From assembly GCF_014851915.1 (NCBI RefSeq), contig NZ_JACVAP010000007.1, positions 62,001-126,000 of the forward strand: a DNA stretch of 64,000 nt, given 5' to 3'. Below are positions 1 through 9,042 of the stretch, one piece after another. Each line of letters begins with the position of its first letter. Position 1 is the first letter of the stretch. A program made the position numbers and the translations under genes. The DNA is from Xanthomonas sp. XNM01 (GTDB taxonomy: Bacteria; Pseudomonadota; Gammaproteobacteria; Xanthomonadales; Xanthomonadaceae). The notes under the pieces were generated by a model that saw only the letters and a list, made by a program, of their open reading frames with translations, ran no database searches and had not been told where the DNA came from.

Positions 1-2
1 AG

Positions 3-1442
3 TTCGAGGCCGGCACCAGCCGCCAGGGCAACATCTACGCCGGCGACCGCGCGGTCAGCCTGGACGGCACGCCGCTGACCACGCAACTGGCCGAGCAGGG
101 CGCCGAGACCAACCGCATGTACCGCACCACCGGCGCGCTGACCCATCGCGGCCGCTGGGGCGACAACAGCTCGCGGGTCACCGTGGCGTTCGAGGGCACC
201 AACAACAAGCGCCTCAACGAAGGCCTGGCCGGCGGTCCCGAGGGCACGATCGGCAATGCCGACGCCTGGTCGACCTCGCGCCTGCGCAACTACAGCATCG
301 ACGGCGAGGTGAACCTGCCGACCACCCTGGGCGGCACCGAGCACGTGTGGACCCTGGGCTTCGAGCACCGCGACAGCGAACTGGAAGATCCGTATTCGAT
401 GTCGCAGTCCGGCAGCGCCGGCGGCGGCATCCCCGGGCTCGATCCCGCCCGTGGCGGCGGCAAGGCCGACGCCCAGCTCAGCGCGGTGTTCGTCGAGGAC
501 AACATCTACCTGGGCGAGCGCTGGATCCTGACCCCCGGCCTTCGCTTCGACCACCACAGCCAGTTCGGCAACAACACCAGCCCCAGCCTCAACGCGCAGT
601 TCGACCTGGGCAACGCGCTCAAGCTCAAGGGCGGCATCGCGCAGGCGTTCAAGGCGCCCAACCTGTACCAGTCCAACCCGAACTACCTGTACTACACGAT
701 GGGCTTCGGCTGCCCGGACAACTACCCGAGCCTGGGCATGGGCTGCTACATCCTGGGCAACGCCGGGCTGGATCCGGAAACCAGCCTCAACAAGGAGGTC
801 GGCATCGAGTGGGCGCCGGAAAACGGCTACCACGCCTCGCTGACCTACTTCCACAACGACTACAAGGACAAGATCGTCGCCGGCTACGTGCCGATCGGCA
901 TCACCGTCGGCGGCACCGGCCGGGTGTTCGAGTGGGAGAACGCGCCCGACGCGGTGGTGCAGGGCCTGGAAGGCAACATCAACGTGCCGCTGCTCGGCGA
1001 CGCCGGCGCGGTGCTGAAGTGGAACACCAACGTCACCTGGATGGTCGAGAACGAGAACAAGACCACCGGCCAGCCGCTGTCGGTGATCCCCGAGTACACG
1101 GTCAACACCTCGCTCGACTGGCAGGCCACGTCCAACCTCTCGCTGCTGCTGACTGGTACCTTCTACGGCCGCCAGGAGCCGGGTACCCGCGACATGAACA
1201 ACGACGACCGCTGCAACGAGGCCGGCGCCGACTGCACCGCGCTGCGCCAGGTGCGCGACCCGTACACGGTCTGGGGCCTGAGCGGGCGTTACCGCATCAC
1301 CGACACCGTCAGCCTGGGCGCGGGCGTCAACAACCTGTTCGACAAGCGCCTGTTCCGCGAATCCAACAGCCAGTACGCCGGTGCCGCCACCTACAACGAG
1401 CCGGGCCGCGCCTACTTCGTCACCATGAACATCGGTTTCTGA
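3..1442 (+). CDS. fepA: FepA-type TonB-dependent ferric catecholate receptor (5' truncated by window)
   Basis: The reading frame is open from the first bases of the window, so the N-terminal signal, TonB box and most of the plug domain lie outside. The 479 visible residues resemble the barrel of FepA/PfeA receptors: an extracellular loop with a Cys pair near the NPNYLYY segment, then ETSLNKEVGIEW, NDYKDKIVAGY, VVQGLEGNINVP, IPEYTVNTSLDWQA and NNLFDKRLFR, ending in the aromatic-terminated strand FVTMNIGF typical of outer-membrane barrels. Its role would be TonB/ExbBD-driven uptake of an iron-catecholate such as ferric enterobactin, which fits the downstream biosynthetic genes. An esterase gene follows after 25 bp, so co-transcription is likely. 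Any Fur-controlled promoter would lie upstream of the window. Assignment to FepA rather than another catecholate receptor rests on recognised motifs only. Confidence 0.9.
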   Translation, partial: FEAGTSRQGNIYAGDRAVSLDGTPLTTQLAEQGAETNRMYRTTGALTHRGRWGDNSSRVTVAFEGTNNKRLNEGLAGGPEGTIGNADAWSTSRLRNYSIDGEVNLPTTLGGTEHVWTLGFEHRDSELEDPYSMSQSGSAGGGIPGLDPARGGGKADAQLSAVFVEDNIYLGERWILTPGLRFDHHSQFGNNTSPSLNAQFDLGNALKLKGGIAQAFKAPNLYQSNPNYLYYTMGFGCPDNYPSLGMGCYILGNAGLDPETSLNKEVGIEWAPENGYHASLTYFHNDYKDKIVAGYVPIGITVGGTGRVFEWENAPDAVVQGLEGNINVPLLGDAGAVLKWNTNVTWMVENENKTTGQPLSVIPEYTVNTSLDWQATSNLSLLLTGTFYGRQEPGTRDMNNDDRCNEAGADCTALRQVRDPYTVWGLSGRYRITDTVSLGAGVNNLFDKRLFRESNSQYAGAATYNEPGRAYFVTMNIGF

Positions 1443-1467
1443 CCGCTCCTCGCCAACCCGCCAACGC

Positions 1468-2508
1468 ATGCCAGCCAAGACCCAGCCAACCATGCGCCGC
1501 CGTGCCGCGATGCCCGCTATCGCGGCCGGACTGGTCCTCCTCGGCAGCCTGATGACGGCGCTGCCGGCATCGGCGCAGCAGCGCAACCCGCTGCAGCGGG
1601 TCGGCCAGACCGTGGCCGACCAGCCGTCGCAGCATTACCGTTTCGAGCGCTTCACCGTCTCCAGCGCCGACGGCAGCCGCACCTGGCGCGTCGACGTCGC
1701 CGTGCCGCGCGCCGCGGCGCAGCCCGAGCGCGGGTTCGCCTCGTTCTGGATGCTGGACGGCAACGGCGCGCTGATCGAGTTCGACGAGCGCCTGCTCGGC
1801 GAGCTGGCCGCGCGTCCCGACCCGCAGGTGCTGGTGTTCGTCGGCTACGACAACGACCTGCGCATCGACTCGCCGGCACGGACCCGCGACTACCCGTTCG
1901 TCAGCGATACCCGCGAGGGCGCGCAGGGTGCGGCCGAGCAGGTCGGCGGCGGCGCCGATGCGTTCCTCGAGGCGATCGAGCGCCAGATCCAGCCGGAACT
2001 GGCGCGCCGCGTCGCCCTCGATCCGGACCGGCGCACGCTGTGGGGGCATTCGCTGGGCGGCCTGTTCGTGCTGCATGCGCTGTACACGCGCACCGGCCTG
2101 TTCCAGACCTTCGCCGCCGGCAGCCCGTCGCTGTGGTGGGGCAACGGCGCGATGCTGCGCGGCCCGGAGCGGCGCTTCGCCACGCACAACGCCGGCCGCC
2201 CGGTGCAGGTGCTGCTGTCGCTCGGCGGCGGCGAACGCGCCCGCGACACCAGCAACCGCGACATGAGCAACCCGCGCGTGCTCGAGCACCTGCGCCGGGT
2301 CTCCGCCGCGCCGCCTGACGCGGTCGAAGGCCTGGCCGGGCGGCTGCGCGCGGTGCCGGGCGTGGACGTGCATTACCGCGAGTTCGACGGCCTGACCCAC
2401 GGCCCGATGTTCCGCGCCTCGCTGATGGACGCGCTGCACCGGGTGACCGGCGTGGCCGACCGCAGCGGCACCCCGCGTCCGGGCGGCGCCAGCGGCGGCA
2501 CCGAATGA
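1468..2508 (+). CDS. Periplasmic IroE/Fes-like siderophore esterase (alpha/beta hydrolase)
   Basis: A 346-residue protein with an N-terminal export signal (hydrophobic run ending ALPASAQ) followed by an alpha/beta-hydrolase domain of the esterase-D/IroE type. The nucleophile elbow is GHSLGG near residue 194, followed by the family segment FAAGSPSLWWGN. A C-terminal GLTHGPMF segment carries the likely catalytic His, as in IroE and Fes. IroE and Fes cleave the trilactone backbone of enterobactin-type siderophores; the signal peptide argues for a periplasmic IroE-like role rather than cytoplasmic Fes. It lies 25 bp after the receptor gene, and its stop overlaps the next start (ATGA), suggesting translational coupling. 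A second in-frame ATG 24 bp downstream is an alternative start that keeps the signal peptide. Substrate is inferred from context. Confidence 0.82.
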   Translation: MPAKTQPTMRRRAAMPAIAAGLVLLGSLMTALPASAQQRNPLQRVGQTVADQPSQHYRFERFTVSSADGSRTWRVDVAVPRAAAQPERGFASFWMLDGNGALIEFDERLLGELAARPDPQVLVFVGYDNDLRIDSPARTRDYPFVSDTREGAQGAAEQVGGGADAFLEAIERQIQPELARRVALDPDRRTLWGHSLGGLFVLHALYTRTGLFQTFAAGSPSLWWGNGAMLRGPERRFATHNAGRPVQVLLSLGGGERARDTSNRDMSNPRVLEHLRRVSAAPPDAVEGLAGRLRAVPGVDVHYREFDGLTHGPMFRASLMDALHRVTGVADRSGTPRPGGASGGTE

Positions 2509-3824
2509 AGGCGGCAGGCATCCGGGATGCGCACGTCGACTATGTCGGCGATGTCGCCTATCCGGAGCACTTCCAGCGCGAGCTGATGCCGGGCTGGATG
2601 CGGTCGACGGTGCTGGCCCTGGGCCACGCGCCGCCCGACCTGGACCGACCCTACCGCTGGTGCGAGCTGGGCTGCGGCGGCGGGCTCAGCGCCCGCGTCG
2701 CCGCGGCCTGCAACCCGCGCGGGCACTTCACCGCGGTCGACATCGACCCGGCCCAGATCGCGCATGCGCGTGCGGCCGCGGCGTCGGCCGGCCTGCGCAA
2801 CATCGAATTCGTCGCCGCCGATCTGCGCGACTGGGCGGCGGCCTGCGACGACGGCGCGCCGTTCGACTTCATCGTGCTGCACGGGCTCTGGTCCTGGGTC
2901 GGCGAGGACGTGCGCGAGGCGATCCTGGCGTTCGTACGCCGGCGGCTGGCCGTGGGCGGGGTGCTGCAGATCGGCTACATGAGCCATCCCGGCGCGTCCC
3001 CGCTGCAGGCCGCGCACAAGCTGATGCGCGAGGCCGCGCAGTACGCCGAGGGCGACTCGGGCCAGCGCGCGTCCGCGGCGCTGGGCCTGCTGCGGGAGCT
3101 GGCCGATGGCGGCGCCGGCTACTTCGCCGAGCATGCCGGCGCGCGCACCCAGCTGGCCGCGATGCAGCGCGAGACCCCGGCCTACCTGGCCCACGAGTTC
3201 CTCGGCGCGGCCTGGGAGCCGCAGCATTCGGCCGACCTGCTGCGGCGCCTGGCCGCCGCCGGCTGCGACCACCTGGGCAGCGCCACGCCGCTGGAGAACA
3301 TCGACACGCTGTCGGTGCCGGCCGCGCTGCAGCCGCTGCTGCGCGCGATGCCGCGCGGCCCGCTGGCCGAGACGGTGCGCGACCTGGCCCGCAACCAGAG
3401 CCAGCGGCGCGACCTGTTCCAGCGCGGCACGCGCGCCCTGGACGCCAGCGCGCATCTGGCCGCGCTCGATGCGCTGGTGTTCGCCGCGCTGCCCGGCGCA
3501 CCGGCCGCGGCCGAGGGCGACCTGCGGTTCCAGACCCGGATCGGACCGGTCGACGGGCCGCGCGCCTGGTTCGACCCGGTGCTGCGTGCGCTGGCCGCAG
3601 GCCCGCAGTCGTTCGCCGCGCTGCGCGCGCTGGCGCCGTTCGCCGACGCGCCGGGCCTGCTCAACCAGGTCCTGCAGGCGCTGCAGTGGGCCGGGTTCGT
3701 GCATCCGCTGCGCAGCGACGGCATCGCGGTCAACGCGCCGCCCGCCGGTGCGTTGACCAGCGCGATGCCGCTGCGGCTGGTGCCCGAGGCCGGCACCGCC
3801 GTGATCGCGCCGGAGCGGACATGA
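2505..3824 (+). CDS. Class I SAM-dependent methyltransferase with regulatory-type C-terminal domain
   Basis: A 439-residue protein whose N-terminal half is a Rossmann methyltransferase: the SAM-binding glycine motif ELGCGGG lies near residues 50-56, an acidic VDID ends beta-2, and a VAADLRD segment and a GGVLQIGYMS strand follow. The remaining ~250 residues resemble the 'methyltransferase regulatory domain' that often follows this subgroup, including QFP/'AYLAHEFL'-like helices and a late winged-helix-like part. The start overlaps the preceding stop by 4 nt (ATGA), so it is translated with the esterase and receptor genes. A methyl acceptor cannot be read from sequence. Methylation of the siderophore or of a protein in the system is possible, but such proteins also occur outside siderophore loci. 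Confidence 0.72.
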   Translation: MKAAGIRDAHVDYVGDVAYPEHFQRELMPGWMRSTVLALGHAPPDLDRPYRWCELGCGGGLSARVAAACNPRGHFTAVDIDPAQIAHARAAAASAGLRNIEFVAADLRDWAAACDDGAPFDFIVLHGLWSWVGEDVREAILAFVRRRLAVGGVLQIGYMSHPGASPLQAAHKLMREAAQYAEGDSGQRASAALGLLRELADGGAGYFAEHAGARTQLAAMQRETPAYLAHEFLGAAWEPQHSADLLRRLAAAGCDHLGSATPLENIDTLSVPAALQPLLRAMPRGPLAETVRDLARNQSQRRDLFQRGTRALDASAHLAALDALVFAALPGAPAAAEGDLRFQTRIGPVDGPRAWFDPVLRALAAGPQSFAALRALAPFADAPGLLNQVLQALQWAGFVHPLRSDGIAVNAPPAGALTSAMPLRLVPEAGTAVIAPERT

Positions 3825-3942
3825 GCGTCCGCCTCTTCTTCCTTCCCCAGGCAGCGGGCGTTCCGTACAGCGGAACCTCCGTCACCCACGGATCCCGTTC
3901 GGGGTGTCGCCCCGTCACCACCCACGCTCCAAGGAGTTCGCA

Positions 3943-5349
3943 ATGAAGCGTTCCACGTCCTTCCGCCTGCGCCCGACCCTCCTCGGCCTGTCCCTGCTGC
4001 TTGCCGCCGGCGTCGCCGGTGCGCAGGTCTTCGGCCAGCCCGACACCGATTTCCAGGGCAGCGTCCGCGCCACCACCCAGGTCGTCCTGCCCGGCACCCA
4101 GACCGGCATCGAGGGCAACGGCTTCAAGCCGGGCCAGCAGGTCACCCTGCTGCGCGGCGAGACCGTGCTCAACGCCCAGCCGTACGTGGCCGATGCCGAA
4201 GGCAAGTTCAGCGGCCAGCTGGCGATCCCGGCCGACGCGGTCGCCGGCGTGCAGCCGATCGTGGTCCGCACCGCCGGCCCGGATGCGGCCTCGGTGTTCG
4301 AGCTGAAGGTGTCCAAGCAGGTGCCGCTGTCGGGCCAGAACCTGTTCGACATCAGCAGCCAGAAGCTGAGCCAGGGCCTGTACCAGGTGGCCTACAGCGC
4401 CAAGAGCAACGCCGCGTTCGTGACCAGCGCCGTCGGCCGCCCGCCGGTCAAGCAGTCCGAGCTGATGAAGCTGGACCCGAAGACCCTGCGCGTGGTCGCC
4501 CGCGTCACCCCGGGCGAAGCCCCGGCCCCCGCCGCGCGTGCCGGCCAGCCGCCGCGCGAGGGCGGCGTCTACGCCGTCTACGGCGTCGGCGTGGACGATG
4601 CCAACGGCAACGTCTGGGTGACCAACACCCGCCAGGACACCGTGGCCGTCTACCGCCAGTCCGACCTGTCGCTGGTCAAGCAGTTCCCGGTCGGTGCGGT
4701 CCCGCACGCCCGTGACGTGCTGATCGACGAAGCCCGCGGCCGCGCCTACGTGAGCGCCGCGTTCGAGACCCATCTGGCCGTGTTCGACACCCGCACGCTG
4801 ACCCAGCTGGACAACATCGAGATCCAGTCCGGCGTGCGTGGCGAACGCTTCACCACCACCAGCCTGGACCTGGACCCGGCGACCGGCAAGCTGTACACCG
4901 CCAGCCTGACCACGCCGGAGGCGGCGGTCATCGACACCGCCAGCAACACGGTGGAGAAGGTGATCCGGCTCGGCAACGCGCGCAGCGCGATCGGCGTGGC
5001 CTGGAACCCGGACGCCAGGCGCCTGCTGGTGGTCTCGCAGGGCAGCGACAACCTGCTGGTCGTCGATCCCGAGACCGGCAAGGTCGAGCACGATGTCTAC
5101 GTCGGCGCCGGCGCGCTGAACGTGTCCTACGACCCGGGCAGCCGTCTGGCCTACGTCACCAGCCGCGGCGCGGGCACGGTGACCGCGGTCGACGCGGCCG
5201 GCAGGATCGTCGCCAACCTGGACGGCGGCACCTTCCCGAACCACGTCAGCAAGGGCCCGACCGGCGTGGTGTTCGCGGTCAACAAGTCGCGCGGTGCCGA
5301 TGACGCCAAGGGCGACCGGATCACCCGCATCGCCGCGAAGAAGCGCTGA
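3943..5349 (+). CDS. Exported YncE-like beta-propeller protein with extra N-terminal Ig-like domain
   Basis: A 468-residue protein with a clear signal peptide (hydrophobic LLGLSLLLAAGVAGAQ). Residues about 30-125 look like an all-beta Ig-type domain (GIEGNGFKPGQQVTLLRG). The rest is a YncE/YVTN-type beta-propeller with repeated blades such as VGVDDANGNVWVTNTRQDTV, DVLIDEARGRAYVSAA and GVAWNPDARRLLVVSQGSDN. The start at 3943 has a strong AAGGAG Shine-Dalgarno site 6 bp upstream; an earlier in-frame ATG at 3904 has none and would spoil the signal peptide. E. coli YncE is an iron-repressed periplasmic protein with a partner TonB-dependent receptor gene (established knowledge), so a place in a siderophore locus fits. 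Its molecular function is unknown. Two GC-rich hairpins follow the stop. Confidence 0.78.
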   Translation: MKRSTSFRLRPTLLGLSLLLAAGVAGAQVFGQPDTDFQGSVRATTQVVLPGTQTGIEGNGFKPGQQVTLLRGETVLNAQPYVADAEGKFSGQLAIPADAVAGVQPIVVRTAGPDAASVFELKVSKQVPLSGQNLFDISSQKLSQGLYQVAYSAKSNAAFVTSAVGRPPVKQSELMKLDPKTLRVVARVTPGEAPAPAARAGQPPREGGVYAVYGVGVDDANGNVWVTNTRQDTVAVYRQSDLSLVKQFPVGAVPHARDVLIDEARGRAYVSAAFETHLAVFDTRTLTQLDNIEIQSGVRGERFTTTSLDLDPATGKLYTASLTTPEAAVIDTASNTVEKVIRLGNARSAIGVAWNPDARRLLVVSQGSDNLLVVDPETGKVEHDVYVGAGALNVSYDPGSRLAYVTSRGAGTVTAVDAAGRIVANLDGGTFPNHVSKGPTGVVFAVNKSRGADDAKGDRITRIAAKKR

Positions 5350-5360
5350 TCCAGGCGCAG

Positions 5361-5384
5361 GCGTCCGGCGTGCGCGCCGGACGC
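5361..5384 (+). terminator. Hairpin after the YncE-like gene (10-bp perfect stem)
   Basis: GCGTCCGGCG (5361-5370) pairs perfectly with CGCCGGACGC (5375-5384) around a 4-nt loop, 11 bp after the stop of the YncE-like gene. No T-run follows. It may be a termination or RNA-stabilising hairpin of the compact type common in GC-rich genomes. Confidence 0.5.
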
Positions 5385-5388
5385 CGTC

Positions 5389-5422
5389 GGCCCCCGCCAC
5401 CGGCAAAACCGGTGCGGGGGCC
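5389..5422 (+). terminator. Second strong hairpin, tandem with the one above
   Basis: GGCCCCCGC plus ACCGG (5389-5403, one bulged C at 5398) pairs with CCGGT plus GCGGGGGCC (5409-5422) around a CAAAA loop. It lies 4 bp after the previous hairpin. The pair probably insulates the upstream genes from the MFS gene. There is no U-tract on either strand. Confidence 0.5.
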
Positions 5423-5575
5423 TGCTCACCCGCAGGTGCCTGGCCTGTCCGCCGCGTCCGCCGCCGATACGCCTCGCACCCCCGAATCCGTGTCTCCGAT
5501 CGTCATGCCGCCGTTGCCCGCCGTCCTCCTGGTCTCGCCCGTCACGTCGCTGCCGCCCTGCGCGGGAGCCGTCGC

Positions 5576-6781
5576 GTGAGCGCGCCGGCGCCGGACATCG
5601 CCGCGGCCAACGCCGCGCTGCGCCCGCTGGCCTTCGCCGCGCTGGCCGGCACGATGGCGATGATGGGCTTCGTCGCGGTGATCGGGCCGATCGTGCGCCG
5701 GCTCGGCCTGGCCGAGTGGCATGCCGGCCTGGCGATCGCCGTGGCCGGCATGCTGTGGATGCTGCTGGCCCGGACCTGGGGCGTGGTCAGCGACCGGCAT
5801 GGCCGCAAGCCGGTCCTGCTGTTCGGCCTGGCGGCCAGCGGCGTGGTCTACGTGCTGCTGGCGCTGTTCGTCGATGTCGCGTTGCGCGAGCCGCCGGCCG
5901 TGCTGCTGTCGGTCACCGCGCTGGTCGTCGCGCGCGGCCTGATCGGCGCGTTCTACGCCGCGGTGCCGCCGACCGCCGCGGCGCTGGTCGCCGACCGCAT
6001 GCCGCCGCAGGAACGCGCCGGCGCGATGGCGCGCCTGGGCGCGGCCAACGCGATCGGCATGGTCGCCGGCCCGGCCGCCGTCGGCTGGCTGGCCGGCTTC
6101 GGCCTGCACTGGCCGCTGTATGCCGCCGCGGCGCTGCCGTTGCTGGCGCTGCTGGTGCTGTGGAAGACCCTCGATGCCGGCCCGCGCCCGCAGCCGCGTC
6201 CGGGCAGGCCGCCGGCGCTGCTGTTCGATCCACGCCTGCGCCTGCCGGTGCTCACCGCGCTGGCCGCGATGAGCGCGATCGCGGTGGCCCAGGTCAACAT
6301 CGGCTTCTTCGCGCTCGACCGGCTCGGCCTGGAACCGGCCGCCGCCGCCGCTGCGGCCGGCCGCGCGCTGACCGGTGTCGGTGTCGGCCTGGTCCTTGCC
6401 CAGGCGCTGGTGATCCGCCTGCGCCAGGTCCCGCCGCAGCGCTGGATCGCGATCGGCGCGGCGCTGGCCGCGGCCGGCTTCGGCGCGGTCGTGCTGGTCG
6501 ATGGCCAGCCGACCCTGATCGCCTCGCACGTGCTCGCCGCCTTCGGCATGGGCATGGTGATGCCCGCGTTCCAGGCGGCCGCGGCCAACGCGGTGCAGGC
6601 GCACGAGCAGGGCGCCGCCGCCGGCACGGTGGCCTCGATGCAGGGCCTGGGCATGGTGGTCGGGCCGCTGCTCGGCACCGGGCTGTACCGCCTCGCGCCG
6701 ATCGCGCCCTACCTGCTGGCCGCCGGCGTGCTGGTGCTGCTGGCACTGGTTGCGCTGACCAGCCGGAGGAGCGCCGCATGA
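5576..6781 (+). CDS. MFS transporter, candidate siderophore exporter
   Basis: A 401-residue major facilitator protein with about twelve hydrophobic segments. The conserved MFS loop after TM2 is visible as WGVVSDRHGRKPVLLFG, and a matching segment recurs in the second half. The GTG start at 5576 is preceded by GGGAG; the frame is open further upstream, but that part has no membrane-protein or signal character. Position between the receptor/YncE genes and the biosynthetic genes suggests export of the finished siderophore (EntS-like role) or of an intermediate. The sequence alone does not define substrate or direction. The 171-bp tandem repeats begin about 85 bp after its stop. Confidence 0.75.
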   Translation: MSAPAPDIAAANAALRPLAFAALAGTMAMMGFVAVIGPIVRRLGLAEWHAGLAIAVAGMLWMLLARTWGVVSDRHGRKPVLLFGLAASGVVYVLLALFVDVALREPPAVLLSVTALVVARGLIGAFYAAVPPTAAALVADRMPPQERAGAMARLGAANAIGMVAGPAAVGWLAGFGLHWPLYAAAALPLLALLVLWKTLDAGPRPQPRPGRPPALLFDPRLRLPVLTALAAMSAIAVAQVNIGFFALDRLGLEPAAAAAAAGRALTGVGVGLVLAQALVIRLRQVPPQRWIAIGAALAAAGFGAVVLVDGQPTLIASHVLAAFGMGMVMPAFQAAAANAVQAHEQGAAAGTVASMQGLGMVVGPLLGTGLYRLAPIAPYLLAAGVLVLLALVALTSRRSAA

Positions 6782-7373
6782 GTCGCTCCGCCACGACCTG
6801 CCCCCTGTCGAGACCACGCAGGTGCTGCATCCCTGCCGGTGCGGTACACCACCCGGGCACGCTCCGCAGGAGCCCGCTGGAGGGCGGCCGTGGAGCGTCC
6901 GTTGGCGATGGCAAGGGGCGCATGCATGGCGGTCGCGGCTGGGGCCGCTCCTACGGGCGGACAATGCGTGGCCCGAGGTGTGGGTTCTGCCTGCGCCTTG
7001 CCGTCACTGTTGTCGACCACCGCCTGATCGTTCCCTGCAGGAGCCCGCTGGAGGGCGACCGTGGAGCGTCCGTTGGCGATGGCAATGAGGGCATGCATGG
7101 CGGTCGCGGCTGGGGCCGCTCCTGCGGGCGGGCGATGCGTGGCCCGAGGTATGGGTTCTGCCTGCGCCTTGCCGTCACTGTTGTCGATCACCGCCTGACC
7201 GTTCCCTGCAGGAGCCCGCTCAAGGGCGGCCGTGGAGCGTCCGTTGGCGATGGCAAGGGGTGCATGCATCGCGGTCGCGGCTGGGGCCGTTCCTGCACGC
7301 AGGCGATGCGTGGCCCGTCGAACGCGATCGCACCTCACCTGGCGTCCGCCTGCGCCGGTACCAAGGAGATCCG
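6782..7373. other. 592-bp gene-free interval carrying a tandem repeat block
   Basis: No credible gene was found between the MFS stop and the entE start. Overlapping open frames exist on both strands only because the repeat period (171) is a multiple of three. The interval holds the tandem repeat listed separately, then about 55 bp of unique sequence ending in the AAGGAG ribosome-binding site of entE. No Fur-box-like AT-rich palindrome is visible. Confidence 0.8.
6867..7317. repeat. 171-bp tandem repeat, about 2.6 copies, REP/REPIN-like arms
   Basis: Copies start at 6867, 7038 and 7209 (the last stops near 7317), each at CAGGAGCCCGCT. The unit period is exactly 171 bp and copies differ at only a few positions. 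Each unit contains two oppositely oriented GC-rich arms: CAGGAGCCCGCTGGAGGGCG near its start, and GGTCGCGGCTGGGGCCGCTC about 60 bp later. The latter is the reverse complement of the GAGCGGC...GCCGCGACC repeat dispersed in xanthomonad and pseudomonad genomes. That makes the unit look like an inverted REP pair (REPIN) that has been tandemly amplified. Confidence 0.8.
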
Positions 7374-8996
7374 ATGATTCCGTTGCGACAGACCTGGCCG
7401 GACGACCTGGCCGCCCGTTACCGCGCCGCCGGCTACTGGCGCGGCGAGACCTTCCCCGGCTTCCTGCGGGAACGCGCGGCGCAGCATGCCGGGCGCACCG
7501 CCATCGTCGGCGGCGACGTGCGCTGGAGCTACGCCGAGCTGTGGCAGCGTGCCGAACGCGCCGCGGCCGGCTTCCTCGCGCTGGGCCTGCAGCCGGGCGA
7601 CCGCGTCATCGTGCAGCTGGGCAATGTGCCGGCGTTCTTCGAGGCGGTGCTGGGCCTGTTCCGCGCCGGCCTGATCCCGGTCTATGCGCTGCCCGCGCAC
7701 CGGATCACCGAGCTGGCGCATTTCGCGCGCAAGGCCGAGGCCAGCGCCTACGTCGCCTGCGAGCGCTACGAGCACTTCGACTACCGCACGCTGGCGCGCG
7801 AGCTGCAGGCGCAGGTACCGGGTGTCCGGCATGTGGTGATCGCCGGCGACGCGCAGGAGTTCCATGCGCTGGAGGCGTTCGATGAAGATCCGGCGCTGCT
7901 GCCGCAGCAGGATCCGGATCCGTCCTCGGTCGCCTTCCTGCAGCTGTCCGGCGGCAGCACCGGCCTGTCGAAGCTGATTCCGCGCACCCACGACGACTAT
8001 ATCTACAGCTTCCGCGCCAGCAACGGGATCTGCGGCATCGATAGCGACAGCGTCTACCTGGTCGCGCTGCCGGTGGCGCACAACTTCCCGGCCAGTTCGC
8101 CGGGCGTGTTCGGTGCGCTGTATGCGGGCGCGACGATCGTGCTGAGCCCGTCGCCGGGGCCGGAAGCGGCGTTCCCGCTGATCGAGCGCGAGCGCGCGAC
8201 CTGCGTCGGTCTGGTGCCGCCGCTGGCGCTGCTGTGGGCGCAGGCGGCCGCCACCAGCCAGCACGACCTGTCGAGCCTGCGCGTGATCCAGGTCGGCGGC
8301 GCCAAGCTGATCCCGGAAGCCGCACGGCGCGTGCGCGACGGGCTGGGCTGCACGCTGCAGCAGGTGTTCGGCATGGCCGAAGGCCTGGTCAACTACACCC
8401 GGCTGGACGATCCCGAAGATCTGGTCATCGGCACCCAGGGCCGGCCGATCAGCCCGGACGACGAAGTGCTGATCGTCGACGATGCCGGTGTGCCGGTCGC
8501 CGACGGCGAGCCCGGCCATCTGCTGACCCGCGGCCCGTACACGATCCGCGGCTACCACAACGACGACGCGGCCAATGCGCGCTCGTTCACCGCCGACGGC
8601 TACTACCGCACCGGCGACATCGTGCTGCGCACGCCGGACGGCCATCTGGTGGTGCAGGGCCGCGCCGGCGACCACATCAACCGCGCCGGCGAGAAGATCT
8701 CGGCCGAGGAGATCGAGGACCAGCTGCTGGCCCACCCGCAGGTGTTCGATGCGGCGGTGGTGTCGATTCCCGACGACTTCCTCGGCGAGCGCAGCTGCGC
8801 CTTCGTGATTCCGCGTGGCGAGAAACCGCGCGCCGCCGAGCTGAAGGCCTGGGTGCGCGGGCGCGGGCTGGCCGCGTTCAAGGTGCCCGACCAGATCGTC
8901 TTCGTCGAGGCGTTCCAGACCACCGCGGTCGGCAAGATCAGCCGCCGCGAACTGCGCGCACGGCTGCGCGCCGACTTCCTCGCCAGCAAGGCATGA
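7374..8996 (+). CDS. entE: 2,3-dihydroxybenzoate-AMP ligase (EntE/DhbE)
   Basis: A 540-residue adenylating enzyme that activates 2,3-dihydroxybenzoate as the acyl-adenylate and loads it onto an aryl carrier protein. ANL-superfamily motifs are in order: the glycine-rich phosphate loop [55 protein letters not shown] and a C-terminal catalytic Lys in [11 protein letters not shown]. The aryl-acid pocket segment is [10 protein letters not shown]236/N237 match the DhbE His/Asn pair, and S242 matches DhbE Ser240. This Ser is typical of dihydroxybenzoate enzymes, whereas salicylate enzymes usually carry Cys there. The start at 7374 has AAGGAG 6 bp upstream. The aryl carrier protein gene follows 46 bp downstream. 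Confidence 0.95.
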   Translation: MIPLRQTWPDDLAARYRAAGYWRGETFPGFLRERAAQHAGRTAIVGGDVRWSYAELWQRAERAAAGFLALGLQPGDRVIVQLGNVPAFFEAVLGLFRAGLIPVYALPAHRITELAHFARKAEASAYVACERYEHFDYRTLARELQAQVPGVRHVVIAGDAQEFHALEAFDEDPALLPQQDPDPSSVAFLQLSGGSTGLSKLIPRTHDDYIYSFRASNGICGIDSDSVYLVALPVAHNFPASSPGVFGALYAGATIVLSPSPGPEAAFPLIERERATCVGLVPPLALLWAQAAATSQHDLSSLRVIQVGGAKLIPEAARRVRDGLGCTLQQVFGMAEGLVNYTRLDDPEDLVIGTQGRPISPDDEVLIVDDAGVPVADGEPGHLLTRGPYTIRGYHNDDAANARSFTADGYYRTGDIVLRTPDGHLVVQGRAGDHINRAGEKISAEEIEDQLLAHPQVFDAAVVSIPDDFLGERSCAFVIPRGEKPRAAELKAWVRGRGLAAFKVPDQIVFVEAFQTTAVGKISRRELRARLRADFLASKA

Positions 8997-9042
8997 GCCT
9001 GCCCACCGCTCCGCAGACCGCACCAGATCGAGACCACGACCC

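Noticed and set aside
3904-3942. Longer N-terminus for the YncE-like protein from the ATG at 3904
   Set aside because: It has no ribosome-binding site and would put 13 polar residues before a normal signal peptide, while AAGGAG sits just upstream of 3943.
6867-7317. Possible CRISPR array
   Set aside because: Units are 171 bp of near-identical sequence without alternating short repeats and unique spacers, and no cas gene is present.
6822-7370. Several short open frames in the 171-bp repeat block
   Set aside because: They stay open only because the repeat length is divisible by three. Products are Arg/Cys/Gly-rich, repeat-derived and lack ribosome-binding sites.
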